Numbered from the stretch's first letter, positions 1 through 5,765 are shown. The stretch is 16,241 bases of DNA from Chloroflexota bacterium (GCA_005880805.1 VBFZ01000174.1:5365-21605); one strand, 5' to 3'. A program made the numbers and translations. The notes: generated from the sequence alone by a model not told the origin.

Positions 1-1
1 T

Positions 2-547
2 GCCGTCTGGGCATACCGCGACATGCGCCACCGGGCCGAAAGCGAGGTGGCGTCCTACTTGGCGGCCGGGCTCATCATCGGGGCCACGCCGCTGTTCTTT
101 CCTCTCGCGATCGTCGTCTACCGGATCGTCCGGCCGCCGGAGACCCTGACCGAGGCCTGGGAACGACATCTCAGCGCCAGCGCCATCGAAGCTGAAGCCG
201 ACGCCCTGCAGGGTTGCTATGCCTGCGGTCGGCGCGTCGATCCGGAATGGCTCGTATGCCCGACGTGCGGCGCCAAGCTCCACCGGGTGTGCGCCGACTG
301 CGGACAGCTGATCGACCTGGACTGGATCGTGTGTGCGTGGTGTGGCCATGAGATCGAGCGGCCCGGCGGCGTGCCACTCGAGGCCCCGCTTCCGGAAGCG
401 CTGCCCGCCGGCCGACCGCTTGCTCCGGTCCCGATGGGGGCCGGCACGCTGGCGACGGCGTCGTCCCTGGGGGGCGCGGGCGCCATTCCGGGCCAGGTCG
501 CGGAGCGGCGGGCCTCGCCGACGACATCCGGGGTCGGCGCGCGCTAA
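2..547 (+). CDS. Membrane-anchored double zinc-ribbon protein (5' end missing)
   Basis: The reading frame is open to the window edge, and the residues before the first internal ATG (position 23: AVWAYRDM) look like protein, so the true start lies outside the window. Numbering from that ATG, residues 9-36 are hydrophobic and probably form one or two membrane segments. Two zinc ribbons follow, with cysteine pairs C65/C68, C79/C82, C90/C93 and C104/C107, the pattern of the double zinc-ribbon (DZR) family. The last 60 residues are Pro/Ala/Gly-rich and look disordered. The family usually binds structural zinc and may mediate protein contacts; no enzymatic activity is implied. Function is unknown. 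The zinc ribbon call is firm and the membrane topology is inferred. A hairpin 33 bases after the stop may end its transcript. Confidence 0.85.
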   Translation, partial: AVWAYRDMRHRAESEVASYLAAGLIIGATPLFFPLAIVVYRIVRPPETLTEAWERHLSASAIEAEADALQGCYACGRRVDPEWLVCPTCGAKLHRVCADCGQLIDLDWIVCAWCGHEIERPGGVPLEAPLPEALPAGRPLAPVPMGAGTLATASSLGGAGAIPGQVAERRASPTTSGVGAR

Positions 548-579
548 CGGGACGACGCCTTCTGCGCTCGAGGGGCTGA

Positions 580-613
580 GCGGCCTGGTGTAGAGAGGGA
601 TACAGCAGGCCGC
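580..613 (+). terminator. Hairpin downstream of the zinc-ribbon gene
   Basis: The arms GCGGCCTG (580-587) and CAGGCCGC (606-613) pair perfectly. A further TGTA/TACA pairing (589-592, 601-604) lies inside, after one G-G mismatch. There is no T-tract after it on the plus strand, so it is a stable 3'-end hairpin rather than a classic Rho-independent terminator. Confidence 0.45.
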
Positions 614-1079
614 CTTGCCCTGTCGCCAACCGGACCCCCAGGCTCGATTGGCTCGCGGTCCGCGATCGTTCGCTGGTGCGCAGCCACGACGGCGGAGGCT
701 GAACGTAGTCGTAGGTCCCCAAAGCAGACGCCTGCGCGCCACAGCCGTTATTGCAGATTTCTAACAAGGAGGATGCGCTCGGCCAGGGCGAGGCCGGGCG
801 ATGGTCTGACCGGCCGATTCGCCAAGAATGCAAAGCGACCGGCGGCTCGTCGAGGGCCGACGGCCACCGGTCGCTGGACAGACGAACGCCGGGTGAGTGG
901 CGTTCGCCGAGGAGGAGGGAACGGCACGCCCCCGGGCGTGCACCCCGTCAACCTAGCCGGGACATCCTGCCCCAGCGCCCGCGGGTCTTGCCTTCTCCTT
1001 GCAACCTGCTTTCAACGAAGAACAGAGGCGTCGCGCGCCAGAAGCCCGGCTCGCGACGCCCGCGAATGGCTCGCGAATG
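614..1079. other. Convergent intergenic region rich in hairpins, no supported gene
   Basis: This gap lies between two genes that point toward each other. I see no credible protein: the open frames are Arg/Pro-rich, and a GGAGG touching the ATG at 773 leaves no spacing. It holds several strong inverted repeats in a row: 787-797 with 810-823 (11 pairs, 3-base bulge), 834-842 with 867-875 (9 pairs), 883-890 with 899-906 (8 pairs, loop of 8) and 924-930 with 935-941 (7 pairs, loop of 4). An ATTGCAG word lies at 750-756. A phased GCAA/GAAA repeat lies at 988-1013. A structured RNA is possible, but no clear terminator or promoter identifies its strand. Confidence 0.4.
1027..1060 (-). terminator. 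Hairpin after the charged small-protein gene
   Basis: GGCGTCGCG (1027-1035) pairs perfectly with CGCGACGCC (1052-1060), with a 16-base loop. It starts 19 bases beyond the minus-strand stop at 1080. The minus strand after it is only moderately T-rich (CTCTGTTCTTCG), so termination is likely but not canonical. Confidence 0.4.
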
Positions 1080-1313
1080 TCAGACGCGATCGTCGTCGGG
1101 GGTTCGCTCAGCTTCCCAGGATGCACGGTCGACGGTGTCATCCACCCGCTCGCGATCGTCCCGGCGCATCTCGTCGCCGGCGTTCCCGAGGTCCTTGCGG
1201 ACGTCGTCGCCCAGATTGCCCAACTCGTCCTTGGCGTCGGTTCCGTCAATTCCGCGCCAGGCTTCCTTGGTCTTCTCCTCACCTTCCCGGTAAGTCTTCT
1301 TGACGTCTTCCAC
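1080..1313 (-). CDS. Small, extremely charged hydrophilic protein (hydrophilin-like)
   Basis: This is a 77-residue protein starting at GTG 1311-1313. The start is chosen because GGAGG (1321-1325, minus strand) lies seven bases upstream; longer versions of the frame have no such site. By count, 42 of the 77 residues are Asp, Glu, Lys or Arg, there is no hydrophobic core, and Lys/Glu-rich helix is followed by Asp/Arg-rich repeats such as GDDVRKDLGNAGDEMRRDD. This composition recalls CsbD-like and LEA/hydrophilin stress proteins, but I see no signature that places it in a named family. Phased GCAA repeats lie about 92 bp upstream. The gene is probably real because of its ribosome binding site and composition; a stress role is inference. 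Confidence 0.7.
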   Translation of the reverse strand: MEDVKKTYREGEEKTKEAWRGIDGTDAKDELGNLGDDVRKDLGNAGDEMRRDDRERVDDTVDRASWEAERTPDDDRV

Positions 1314-1405
1314 CCGATTGCCTCCGTTTTGAGGTCGGCCGCGGAACGCCGAATGGTGTCCAAGCCAACCGCTTTCGAAGCTAGGGGCGGGATTGTTACG
1401 GGGGA

Positions 1406-1442
1406 TTGCTCGTCTCGCGGAAGGCAGTTGCACGCTGCTTGC
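1406..1442 (-). promoter_or_regulatory. Phased GCAA direct repeats upstream of the charged-protein gene
   Basis: On the minus strand GCAA occurs at 1442-1439, 1431-1428 and 1409-1406, that is at steps of 11 and 22 bp. Two more copies lie at 1500-1497 and 1478-1475, again 22 bp apart. The copy nearest the gene ends 92 bp before the GTG at 1313. A -10-like TAACAA lies at 1398-1393. This looks like a helically phased binding site; the binding protein is unknown. Confidence 0.4.
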
Positions 1443-1482
1443 AGCGCTCTCCACCTTCCGGCCGTGCCTTGGGATTGCCGCG

Positions 1483-1516
1483 GACACGCAGTCGGGTTGC
1501 GACTGACACGCAGTCG
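1483..1516. repeat. 12-bp direct repeat containing alternating 6-bp half-sites
   Basis: GACACGCAGTCG occurs perfectly at 1483-1494 and 1505-1516, a period of 22 bp. Within this array CAGTCG (1489-1494), CGACTG (1500-1505) and CAGTCG (1511-1516) alternate in orientation at exact 11-bp steps. The array lies in the divergent region between the genes starting at 1313 and 1628, 111 bp before the latter. A dimeric regulator's operator is the natural reading. The 314-bp gap 1314-1627 otherwise holds only the GCAA repeats and ribosome binding sites. Confidence 0.5.
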
Positions 1517-1627
1517 CTATGGCCCGCACTTGGCCGGATGACGGGACGATCAGGGCACCGGACTAGGCTGGGTCGCGGGCCGCGCCGGTCCGGGCGGCGG
1601 TCTGAAAAAGACGACAAGGAGGACCAC

Positions 1628-2014
1628 ATGGCCACGCAGAGTGAGCCGGCCGCCCGGCAGACGAGCGGCAACGGCGAAGGCATGGATACCGGCCGAACCG
1701 AGGAAGCCCGTCAGATGCTCGACGACGTCGCCGGCACGGTACGCACGCGCGCACAGGACGTCGCTGCACGTCTGCCGGAGGCAGCCGAGGCGACTCGAAG
1801 CGCCCTGGATCAGGCGAGCCAGCAGCTCGAGCGCAGCTCGACCGACTCGCTGATGACTGGCGCCGCCTTCTCGCTCGGGATGGTCACCGGCCTCATCCTG
1901 GCAGGAGCCAACCGCCTGCTCATCGCCATCGCACTGCTGCCCGCCGCCGCGATGGGCGCGACCCTGATCGACCGCTGGAACCGGTCTGCACGCATGACGG
2001 GCCGCCGGAGCTAG
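1628..2014 (+). CDS. Small helical protein with C-terminal membrane anchor
   Basis: This is a 128-residue protein. ATG 1628 is chosen because AAGGAGG (1616-1622) lies five bases upstream; the frame upstream of it looks non-coding. Residues 1-75 are hydrophilic and Ala/Glu/Arg/Gln-rich and would form a long amphipathic helix or coiled coil. Residues about 77-112 are hydrophobic (FSLGMVTGLILAGANRLLIA, then LLPAAAMGATLI) and form one or two membrane helices, and the end is basic. The plan resembles small stress-associated membrane proteins of the ElaB/YqjD/DUF883 or YtxH type, but the sequence does not allow firm assignment. The alternating CAGTCG array upstream may control it. Gene confidence is good; function is unknown. 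Confidence 0.75.
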   Translation: MATQSEPAARQTSGNGEGMDTGRTEEARQMLDDVAGTVRTRAQDVAARLPEAAEATRSALDQASQQLERSSTDSLMTGAAFSLGMVTGLILAGANRLLIAIALLPAAAMGATLIDRWNRSARMTGRRS

Positions 2015-2070
2015 TCCAGCCTCGAGCGCGGAAGCTCCCCCAGCAGCCACCACGGCATAGCCACGGACAA

Positions 2071-2113
2071 GAGAAAAGGCAGGTGCCCGAGGAGGGGGCT
2101 CGGGCGACCTGCC
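2071..2113 (-). terminator. Rho-independent terminator, minus strand
   Basis: GGCAGGTGCCCGAG (2078-2091) pairs with CTCGGGCGACCTGCC (2099-2113) with one bulged base and a 7-base loop. On the minus strand it is followed by TTTTCTC. It would end either the candidate small RNA or the transcript of the kinase gene at 2282-3181. The plus strand has no T-tract after it. Confidence 0.65.
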
Positions 2114-2200
2114 GAGGGAGGGCGGGGACGCCCCGTCACAAGCGTCCCCATCGGGATTCTTCCGAATGAGGGGCTCACCCTACAGTCGCAGGGTGTACGC
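2071..2200 (-). ncRNA. Candidate small RNA with four hairpins and a terminator
   Basis: In a convergent gap, read on the minus strand, the order is: a -10-like TATGAG (2212-2207), then hairpin 2195-2176 (CACCCT/AGGGTG), hairpin 2165-2151 (6 pairs, one a wobble), hairpin 2149-2124 (GGGGACGC/GCGTCCCC, perfect) and hairpin 2113-2078 (about 14 pairs), followed by TTTTCTC. The expected start about seven bases after the -10 would be near 2200, giving an RNA of about 130 nt. Three GCAA repeats 11 bp apart lie upstream. It could instead be the 3' untranslated end of the kinase gene that stops at 2282. It matches no RNA family I recognise. Confidence 0.45.
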
Positions 2201-2206
2201 GCCGCT

Positions 2207-2252
2207 CTCATACGTCGAGAGAGCCGTTGCATCAGCCTTGCGCGGGCATTGC
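2207..2252 (-). promoter_or_regulatory. Promoter-like element with three phased GCAA repeats
   Basis: On the minus strand GCAA occurs at 2252-2249, 2241-2238 and 2230-2227, exactly 11 bp apart. TATGAG (2212-2207) follows 14 bases later as a possible -10 element. The spacing resembles class II activation by PhoB-type regulators, in which direct repeats replace the -35 box. Confidence 0.4.
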
Positions 2253-2281
2253 AGTTCGCGTGTTTGGGACCAGGGCCGCCC

Positions 2282-3181
2282 CTAGTCCCTCGTCCGAGCC
2301 ACCGCGCGACTGAGGACGACCGAGTAGTCCTCGTCGAACTCGCGCCGAGCCTGGTCGGGCAGGTGATCCCGCTGTCTCTTCCATGCGATGGCGTGGGCGA
2401 AGGTGCCGACGCGCATGGCCAGCGCGAACGTGCCCGTCAGACCGCTCCCCCACGGCTCGAGGTAGGCGTCGCGCAGCCTCGGAAACCACGGGCTCGTGGG
2501 CGGCAGTCCGTTCACCTGCTCGAGGAACCGGAACGTAACGAAGAGGGACGCGAAGGGGTGCGAGATCGAGGCATCACCCCAGTCGACCACGCGCAGTCGA
2601 TCGCCCTGCCGGTAGAGGTTGGTCAGGTGGAGGTCGTCGTGCTGGATCGTCGCCGGGACGCCGTGCGCGGACAGCTCGGAGCAGAGCTCAGAGAAGCGCG
2701 GAACGAACCTCTGGAGCCGATCCCTCCCGGGCTCGTCCAGTGGGAGGTCCGGCTGCCGCACGAACTTCTCGTAGCGCGCGGGGAGTGCCGAGATCCGCAG
2801 GTCCGGGACGCCGTGCGCCAGGTGGTCGTCGCTGTGTGCGGCCTCGCCGCGCTGCAGCTCCGCGTAGAGCGGCAGGACGCGGAGCCACGCCTCAGGCGGG
2901 TTGCCCAGCTGGGCGATCGGCGTGCCCGCATGGGCCATCAGGAGCCAGGCCCGCTCCTCGTCGAAGGCGAGCACCTGCGCGACCCGGTCGGGCCAGCGGG
3001 CGAAGAGCTGAGCCGTGAGCCGGGGCTCGAACGCCTGGACGGGCGCGCACGCCTTGAACCAGGCCGGGCCGTCGATACTGGGAACACGCGCCACGGTAGC
3101 CCACGACCGCTGGTGCACTGTCTCGATGTCCCCGATGGGTTCCACATGCGCACGGATCCAGACCTCGGCGTCGCGGTCCAC
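2282..3181 (-). CDS. Aminoglycoside phosphotransferase-fold (APH) kinase
   Basis: This 299-residue protein belongs to the APH/choline-kinase fold superfamily (PF01636). The catalytic loop is visible as HDDLHLTN (H181, D183, N188; HxDxxxxN), followed by VVDWGD with the metal-binding D200. K43 in WFKA is a candidate ATP lysine. The length is normal for the family. Members transfer phosphate from ATP to small-molecule hydroxyls (antibiotics, choline, sugars, homoserine); the substrate cannot be read from the sequence, and resistance should not be assumed. The start is GTG 3179-3181, without a strong ribosome binding site, so a slightly different start is possible. A strong terminator at 3269-3303 insulates it from the gene upstream, so it probably has its own promoter between 3182 and 3268. 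Confidence 0.85.
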   Translation of the reverse strand: MDRDAEVWIRAHVEPIGDIETVHQRSWATVARVPSIDGPAWFKACAPVQAFEPRLTAQLFARWPDRVAQVLAFDEERAWLLMAHAGTPIAQLGNPPEAWLRVLPLYAELQRGEAAHSDDHLAHGVPDLRISALPARYEKFVRQPDLPLDEPGRDRLQRFVPRFSELCSELSAHGVPATIQHDDLHLTNLYRQGDRLRVVDWGDASISHPFASLFVTFRFLEQVNGLPPTSPWFPRLRDAYLEPWGSGLTGTFALAMRVGTFAHAIAWKRQRDHLPDQARREFDEDYSVVLSRAVARTRD

Positions 3182-3268
3182 GGTCCCACTATGTCGCAGA
3201 CCGGTCGTGCGAGCATCGCGTCGAAGTCACCGCCGCCGACGCGGGCGTTGGCAGCGGGCGTGTGGCGC

Positions 3269-3303
3269 AAAAAAAGCTCCCGACCCCCAGTCGGTTCGGG
3301 AGC
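3269..3303 (-). terminator. Canonical Rho-independent terminator
   Basis: GCTCCCGA (3276-3283) pairs perfectly with TCGGGAGC (3296-3303). The minus strand then runs into seven T's (3275-3269). It ends the transcript of the HAD-like gene at 3438-3854, leaving a 3' untranslated stretch of about 134 bases (3304-3437) that holds an ATTGCAG word at 3343-3349 and small inverted repeats. Confidence 0.85.
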
Positions 3304-3437
3304 AGGGTTGATCGTGGCGCGGCGCAGATTTCAGCGAAGACGATTGCAGTGGGGCTCGATCTTGCACCTAGCTAGAAGCCCGGTCGCTTCCGGCCGCGGA
3401 GCCGTTGCGGAGGCTCTGGGACAAAGGGGAAGATCCC

Positions 3438-3854
3438 TCAGATCGTCCCCATCGCCTGCCGCGTCAGGATGTCCATGACGGCCGCGGACAGGTCGCGCGC
3501 GACGATGTCGCAGTAGGTCGAGCGCCGCGGCCCCTGGGTCTTCCGCGGCCCGATCAGGATCGTATGCAGGCCGGCCGGACGGGGGCGCTCGCACCAGGCA
3601 GGATCGGTGGTGACCAGCCAGCTGTCGGCGGGCGGGTTGGACGGCAGCTCTTCGACCAGCGTGAGGGTCGGCAAGGCAACGCGGATCTGATCGGGAACCT
3701 CCGCCGCGATAATTGTCACGTCGATCCCCACCTCGGTGAGGTGCTCGATCTGTTCGGTCATTCCGGGTAGCGGAACCCACGACGGCGGGCGGCGGCGCTG
3801 CTCGTCGGGCTGGGCGAGGAGAACGGCTCCCCGCTCCAGGAAGACGGTGGTCAC
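3438..3854 (-). CDS. HAD-like protein lacking the catalytic aspartates
   Basis: The 138-residue layout follows short HAD phosphatases of the HisB-N/GmhB type: an opening strand VFLERGAVL where active enzymes have a DxD (FLDRDG), then W26-PLPG-M with a helix and VGIDVTIIAAE (motif II region), and finally SWLVTTDPAWC...AGLHTILIG resembling the motif IV and rear core strands. Both nucleophile positions are changed (E7 and G9), and the motif IV acid pair is not evident, so catalysis is unlikely and a binding or regulatory role is inferred. The start is GTG 3852-3854, only nine bases after a 14-bp hairpin and with no clear ribosome binding site. A later ATG at the M of GMTEQ would remove the first strand and seems less likely. 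Fold assignment is by eye. Confidence 0.6.
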   Translation of the reverse strand: MTTVFLERGAVLLAQPDEQRRRPPSWVPLPGMTEQIEHLTEVGIDVTIIAAEVPDQIRVALPTLTLVEELPSNPPADSWLVTTDPAWCERPRPAGLHTILIGPRKTQGPRRSTYCDIVARDLSAAVMDILTRQAMGTI

Positions 3855-3863
3855 GCGATCACG

Positions 3864-3896
3864 CGGAAACGCCCACCGTCGAGGTGGGCGTTTCCG
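3864..3896. terminator. Perfect 14-bp hairpin between two minus-strand genes
   Basis: CGGAAACGCCCACC (3864-3877) pairs perfectly with the sequence at 3883-3896 around a 5-base loop (GTCGA). The AAACGCCC/GGGCGTTT ends are typical of terminator stems that carry their T's inside the arm. It follows the GlsB-type gene by 46 bases and ends 9 bases before the GTG of the HAD-like gene, so it may terminate the first and restrict translation of the second. Confidence 0.6.
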
Positions 3897-3942
3897 GAAC
3901 TCCGCACGGCCGGTTGCGGCCGCGGAATGCGTTCCAAGTTGG

Positions 3943-4227
3943 TCAGACCGGCCCTGCGCCGACGCGCCGGTTCCCCATGATTGCGTTGGCCACCACCACG
4001 ACGATGACGGCGCCGATCACGGAAATCACGATCGTGCTCAGGTCGAGCGCGCCCTGAATCGGATCTCGTACTCCGAAAATCGCCGCGGCCAGGAAGCCGC
4101 CGACGACGGCGCCAATGATCCCGAGGACGATGTGGCCGATGACCCCCAGGCCTTCGTCGCCCTTGACGAGCAGACCTGCCAGGTATCCGGCGATCGCGCC
4201 AAGGACGATCCATGCCAGAAGACTCAT
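3943..4227 (-). CDS. GlsB/YeaQ/YmgE-family stress membrane protein
   Basis: This 94-residue protein matches the transglycosylase-associated protein family (PF04226). It has three hydrophobic helices at about 1-20, 28-51 and 64-83, with glycine-rich packing (WIVLGAIAGYLAGLLVKGD, then GHIVLGIIGAVVGGFLA). The GLGVIGHIVLGIIGAVVGG block is characteristic of the family. Such proteins are small inner-membrane proteins induced by general stress in many bacteria; their molecular function is unknown, and the transglycosylase link is only by name. ATG 4225-4227 has an excellent GGAGG (4234-4238) six bases upstream. A single GCAA half-site lies about 110 bp upstream on the same strand (4341-4338). Family assignment is confident. 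Confidence 0.92.
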   Translation of the reverse strand: MSLLAWIVLGAIAGYLAGLLVKGDEGLGVIGHIVLGIIGAVVGGFLAAAIFGVRDPIQGALDLSTIVISVIGAVIVVVVANAIMGNRRVGAGPV

Positions 4228-4696
4228 AGCTGTCCTCCATCTCCCGGCCCCCGCCAGTTGCCGGGGACCTCAAATCAACAGGCCGCAACTGTCGTGGAGC
4301 GGCCCGTCAGGGCGGACAACGCTGTTCGTCGATGGGCTTGCAACCGACTGACAGCCGCAGTTCGGCAAGGGTCGGCGCTTTCGTTCTCCGAAGGCCGCTG
4401 ACGGCCTCGGTCACGCTTCCGCTTCGGCCCATCGCCGGGGCGCCGAGCCAGGGCTTGTCGGGAGCTCGCGCCGGCCTCTCCGACGCCCGATTCTGGCTGG
4501 CTGTATGCCGTCCGGCCGGGTCGACATAACGCAGGTCTTGCGGGCCCGTCAGGGCGCAATCGGGCTGCAATCGAGAGGTTGACCGGCCGCGCGCGTTCGC
4601 ACTCTCGCGAGCCTTACTTTCGATGCCACAACGGACCGAGGGTCCGAAGGAAGAAGCACCGGACGGAGGGGTCGCCCGGAGACTGGAGTACAGGTC
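4228..4696. other. Divergent intergenic region, no supported gene
   Basis: This 469-bp gap separates the divergent genes starting at 4227 (minus) and 4697 (plus). The open frames in it are Arg/Pro/Ser-rich and have no credible start. It contains a hairpin at 4388-4410 (AGGCCG/CGGCCT plus CCG/CGG with one bulged A), a palindromic TTGCAA at 4338-4343, and the phased GCAA repeat at 4556-4573. Promoters for both genes must lie here, but I cannot place convincing -35/-10 pairs. Confidence 0.4.
4556..4573 (+). promoter_or_regulatory. Phased GCAATCG direct repeat upstream of the 4697 gene
   Basis: GCAATCG occurs at 4556-4562 and 4567-4573, 11 bp apart and oriented toward the downstream gene. The second GCAA ends 126 bp before its ATG. 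The minus-strand reading of the second copy contains ATTGCAG, a word found six times in this window and only between genes. Confidence 0.45.
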
Positions 4697-4936
4697 ATGT
4701 CGTACGGCGAAGTGAGTCGCGCTACCGCGACGATCGCACCGCCGACCCGTCAGGCCTCAACGGTCGTCGGCACGTATCGACGCCTCCAGATGGCGGGCTT
4801 GAGCCCGACCGAAGCCGCCAATCTCACGGCGCATCTCAGCGGCCTGCCAATCGAGGGGCAGAAGTGGTCGATCAACGAGATCCAGCGCCTGCTGTTCGTC
4901 CGCTCGCTCGTCGAAACCGGACGCCTGAGCTCCTGA
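4697..4936 (+). CDS. Small helical protein of unknown function
   Basis: This 79-residue protein starts at ATG 4697, with TGGAG (4684-4688) eight bases upstream. Residues 1-22 are Ala/Thr/Arg-rich and probably disordered. Residues 25-79 are predicted helical: YRRLQMAGLSPTEAANLTAHLSG, a short GLPIEGQKW turn, and then INEIQRLLFVRSLVETGRL. The first helix pair with AGLSPTEAANL resembles a small helix-turn-helix or protein-binding helical bundle, but I recognise no family. There is no signal peptide, membrane segment or cysteine. The gene is followed by a convergent histidine-kinase-like gene 47 bp away with a GC hairpin between them. A phased GCAA repeat lies upstream. It is likely a real gene because of coding composition and the ribosome binding site. 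Confidence 0.7.
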   Translation: MSYGEVSRATATIAPPTRQASTVVGTYRRLQMAGLSPTEAANLTAHLSGLPIEGQKWSINEIQRLLFVRSLVETGRLSS

Positions 4937-4954
4937 GCCCAACGCCGGCGCCGG

Positions 4955-4981
4955 CCGGCGCGGAGGGGACAGCTCCGCCGG
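4955..4981. terminator. Hairpin between convergent genes
   Basis: CGGAG/CTCCG (4961-4965 with 4973-4977) is extended by CCGG/CCGG (4955-4958 with 4978-4981) across a 2-base bulge. It fills the 47-bp gap between two converging stops. There is no T-tract, so bidirectional termination is only suggested. Confidence 0.35.
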
Positions 4982-4983
4982 TC

Positions 4984-5661
4984 TCAGTCTCCGGCGGCAA
5001 GCGGCAGCTCGAGTGAGATCCGCTGCGAACCGACGTCAGCGGCGAGCGAGAGGCGCCCGCCCATCGCGTCGACCAGGTCTCCGCATACGTCGAGTCGCCA
5101 CTGCTGCGAGTCGTCGGGCTCTCGCTGGTCCATGCCGGTCGCTGGCTCGGACGCCCGCGCCTCGGCGGCGATGGTGAGCCGACCCGATTCCACGGCGACA
5201 TCGATCGTCGAGCCCGGCATGGCTTGACTCGCGGCGGTCGCGACGAGATCCCGGAGGACGTGCTCCAGGCAGGTTTCGTCGCCAAGGACGGCGGCTTCAC
5301 GCCCGGCCATCCGAAGCGCGAAGCCCACCTGAGGTCGTCGTTTGCGCTCGTGTTCGACCGCATGCGACACCATCCGCTCCAGGAGCAACGGCTCGGGGTT
5401 GAGTGCCAGCGGCTCACCGGAAGATCGGGTCGCGATGAGGACATCCTCGACCACGTCGCGCAGGCGCTCGGCATCCGCCTCGACCGCGCTCGCGACTTCC
5501 TGCAGCTCCGCGTCCTGGCGCGCCTTGCCGACCCGGCGAAGGATCCGGCTGCCGAGCAGGATGGTCGTCAGCGGCGTTCGCAGGTCGTGCTCGGCGCCCG
5601 GCAAGGGCATCGGCCGTCTGCCCTGCTCGATCGACCTCCGAGCCGATCCATCAGTCTCCAT
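4984..5661 (-). CDS. Short histidine-kinase-like protein with degraded ATP-binding domain
   Basis: This 225-residue protein starts at ATG 5659-5661, with AGGGAG four bases upstream; the GTG just before it is too close to that site. It has no sensor or membrane domain. Counting from that GTG, the HisKA H-box is intact (AEHDLRTPL, H26), followed by a dimerisation helix pair. The HATPase half is recognisable in order (EHVLRDLVATAASQA where the N-box belongs, and GDLVDAMGGRLSLAADVGSQRISLELPL at the end). However, the N-box asparagine is absent (DLVATA in place of NLxxNA), and the DxGxG and GxGLG loops are missing. It therefore probably cannot bind ATP normally. Histidine phosphotransferases such as Spo0B and ChpT have this architecture. 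A relay role with the nearby receivers is inference. Confidence 0.75.
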   Translation of the reverse strand: METDGSARRSIEQGRRPMPLPGAEHDLRTPLTTILLGSRILRRVGKARQDAELQEVASAVEADAERLRDVVEDVLIATRSSGEPLALNPEPLLLERMVSHAVEHERKRRPQVGFALRMAGREAAVLGDETCLEHVLRDLVATAASQAMPGSTIDVAVESGRLTIAAEARASEPATGMDQREPDDSQQWRLDVCGDLVDAMGGRLSLAADVGSQRISLELPLAAGD

Positions 5662-5697
5662 CACGCTCCCTGGCGCCGACGCCCGACCGTCTTGCGG

Positions 5698-5724
5698 CCG
5701 GTACGCTCGACTCGACCGTACCGG
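5698..5724 (-). promoter_or_regulatory. Inverted repeat upstream of the kinase-like gene
   Basis: CCGGTACG (5698-5705) and CGTACCGG (5717-5724) form a perfect 8-bp inverted repeat with an 11-base centre that contains TCGACTCGA. It lies 36 bp upstream of ATG 5661, where an operator or a 5' untranslated hairpin would act. No other strong repeat lies in 5665-5958 apart from the GAAA/GCAA pair at 5766-5780. Confidence 0.45.
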
Positions 5725-5765
5725 TCTGCCGATGACGCGGGAGCGCCCTCTTTTCGAGCGCGCTG

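Noticed and set aside
773..1303. Plus-strand open frame starting next to GGAGG
   Set aside because: The GGAGG touches the ATG, leaving no spacing, the product is Arg/Pro/Ser-rich, and it overlaps the better-supported minus-strand gene at 1080-1313.
2282..3181. Antibiotic-resistance gene
   Set aside because: The APH fold is certain, but it covers many metabolic kinases. No mobile element flanks it and no subgroup motif for aminoglycosides is evident.
2249..3478. A 409-codon plus-strand open frame opposite the APH-fold kinase
   Set aside because: It is a mirror of the kinase gene with Arg/Val/Glu-rich composition and no motif; the minus strand carries the HxDxxxxN and DW motifs.
4275..4570. 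Minus-strand open frames in the 4228-4696 gap
   Set aside because: They have Arg/Pro/Ser-rich composition, no ribosome binding site and no recognisable pattern; they also contain the phased repeat.
4578..4583. TTGACC as a -35 box for the gene at 4697
   Set aside because: No TANNNT-like hexamer lies 15-19 bases downstream.
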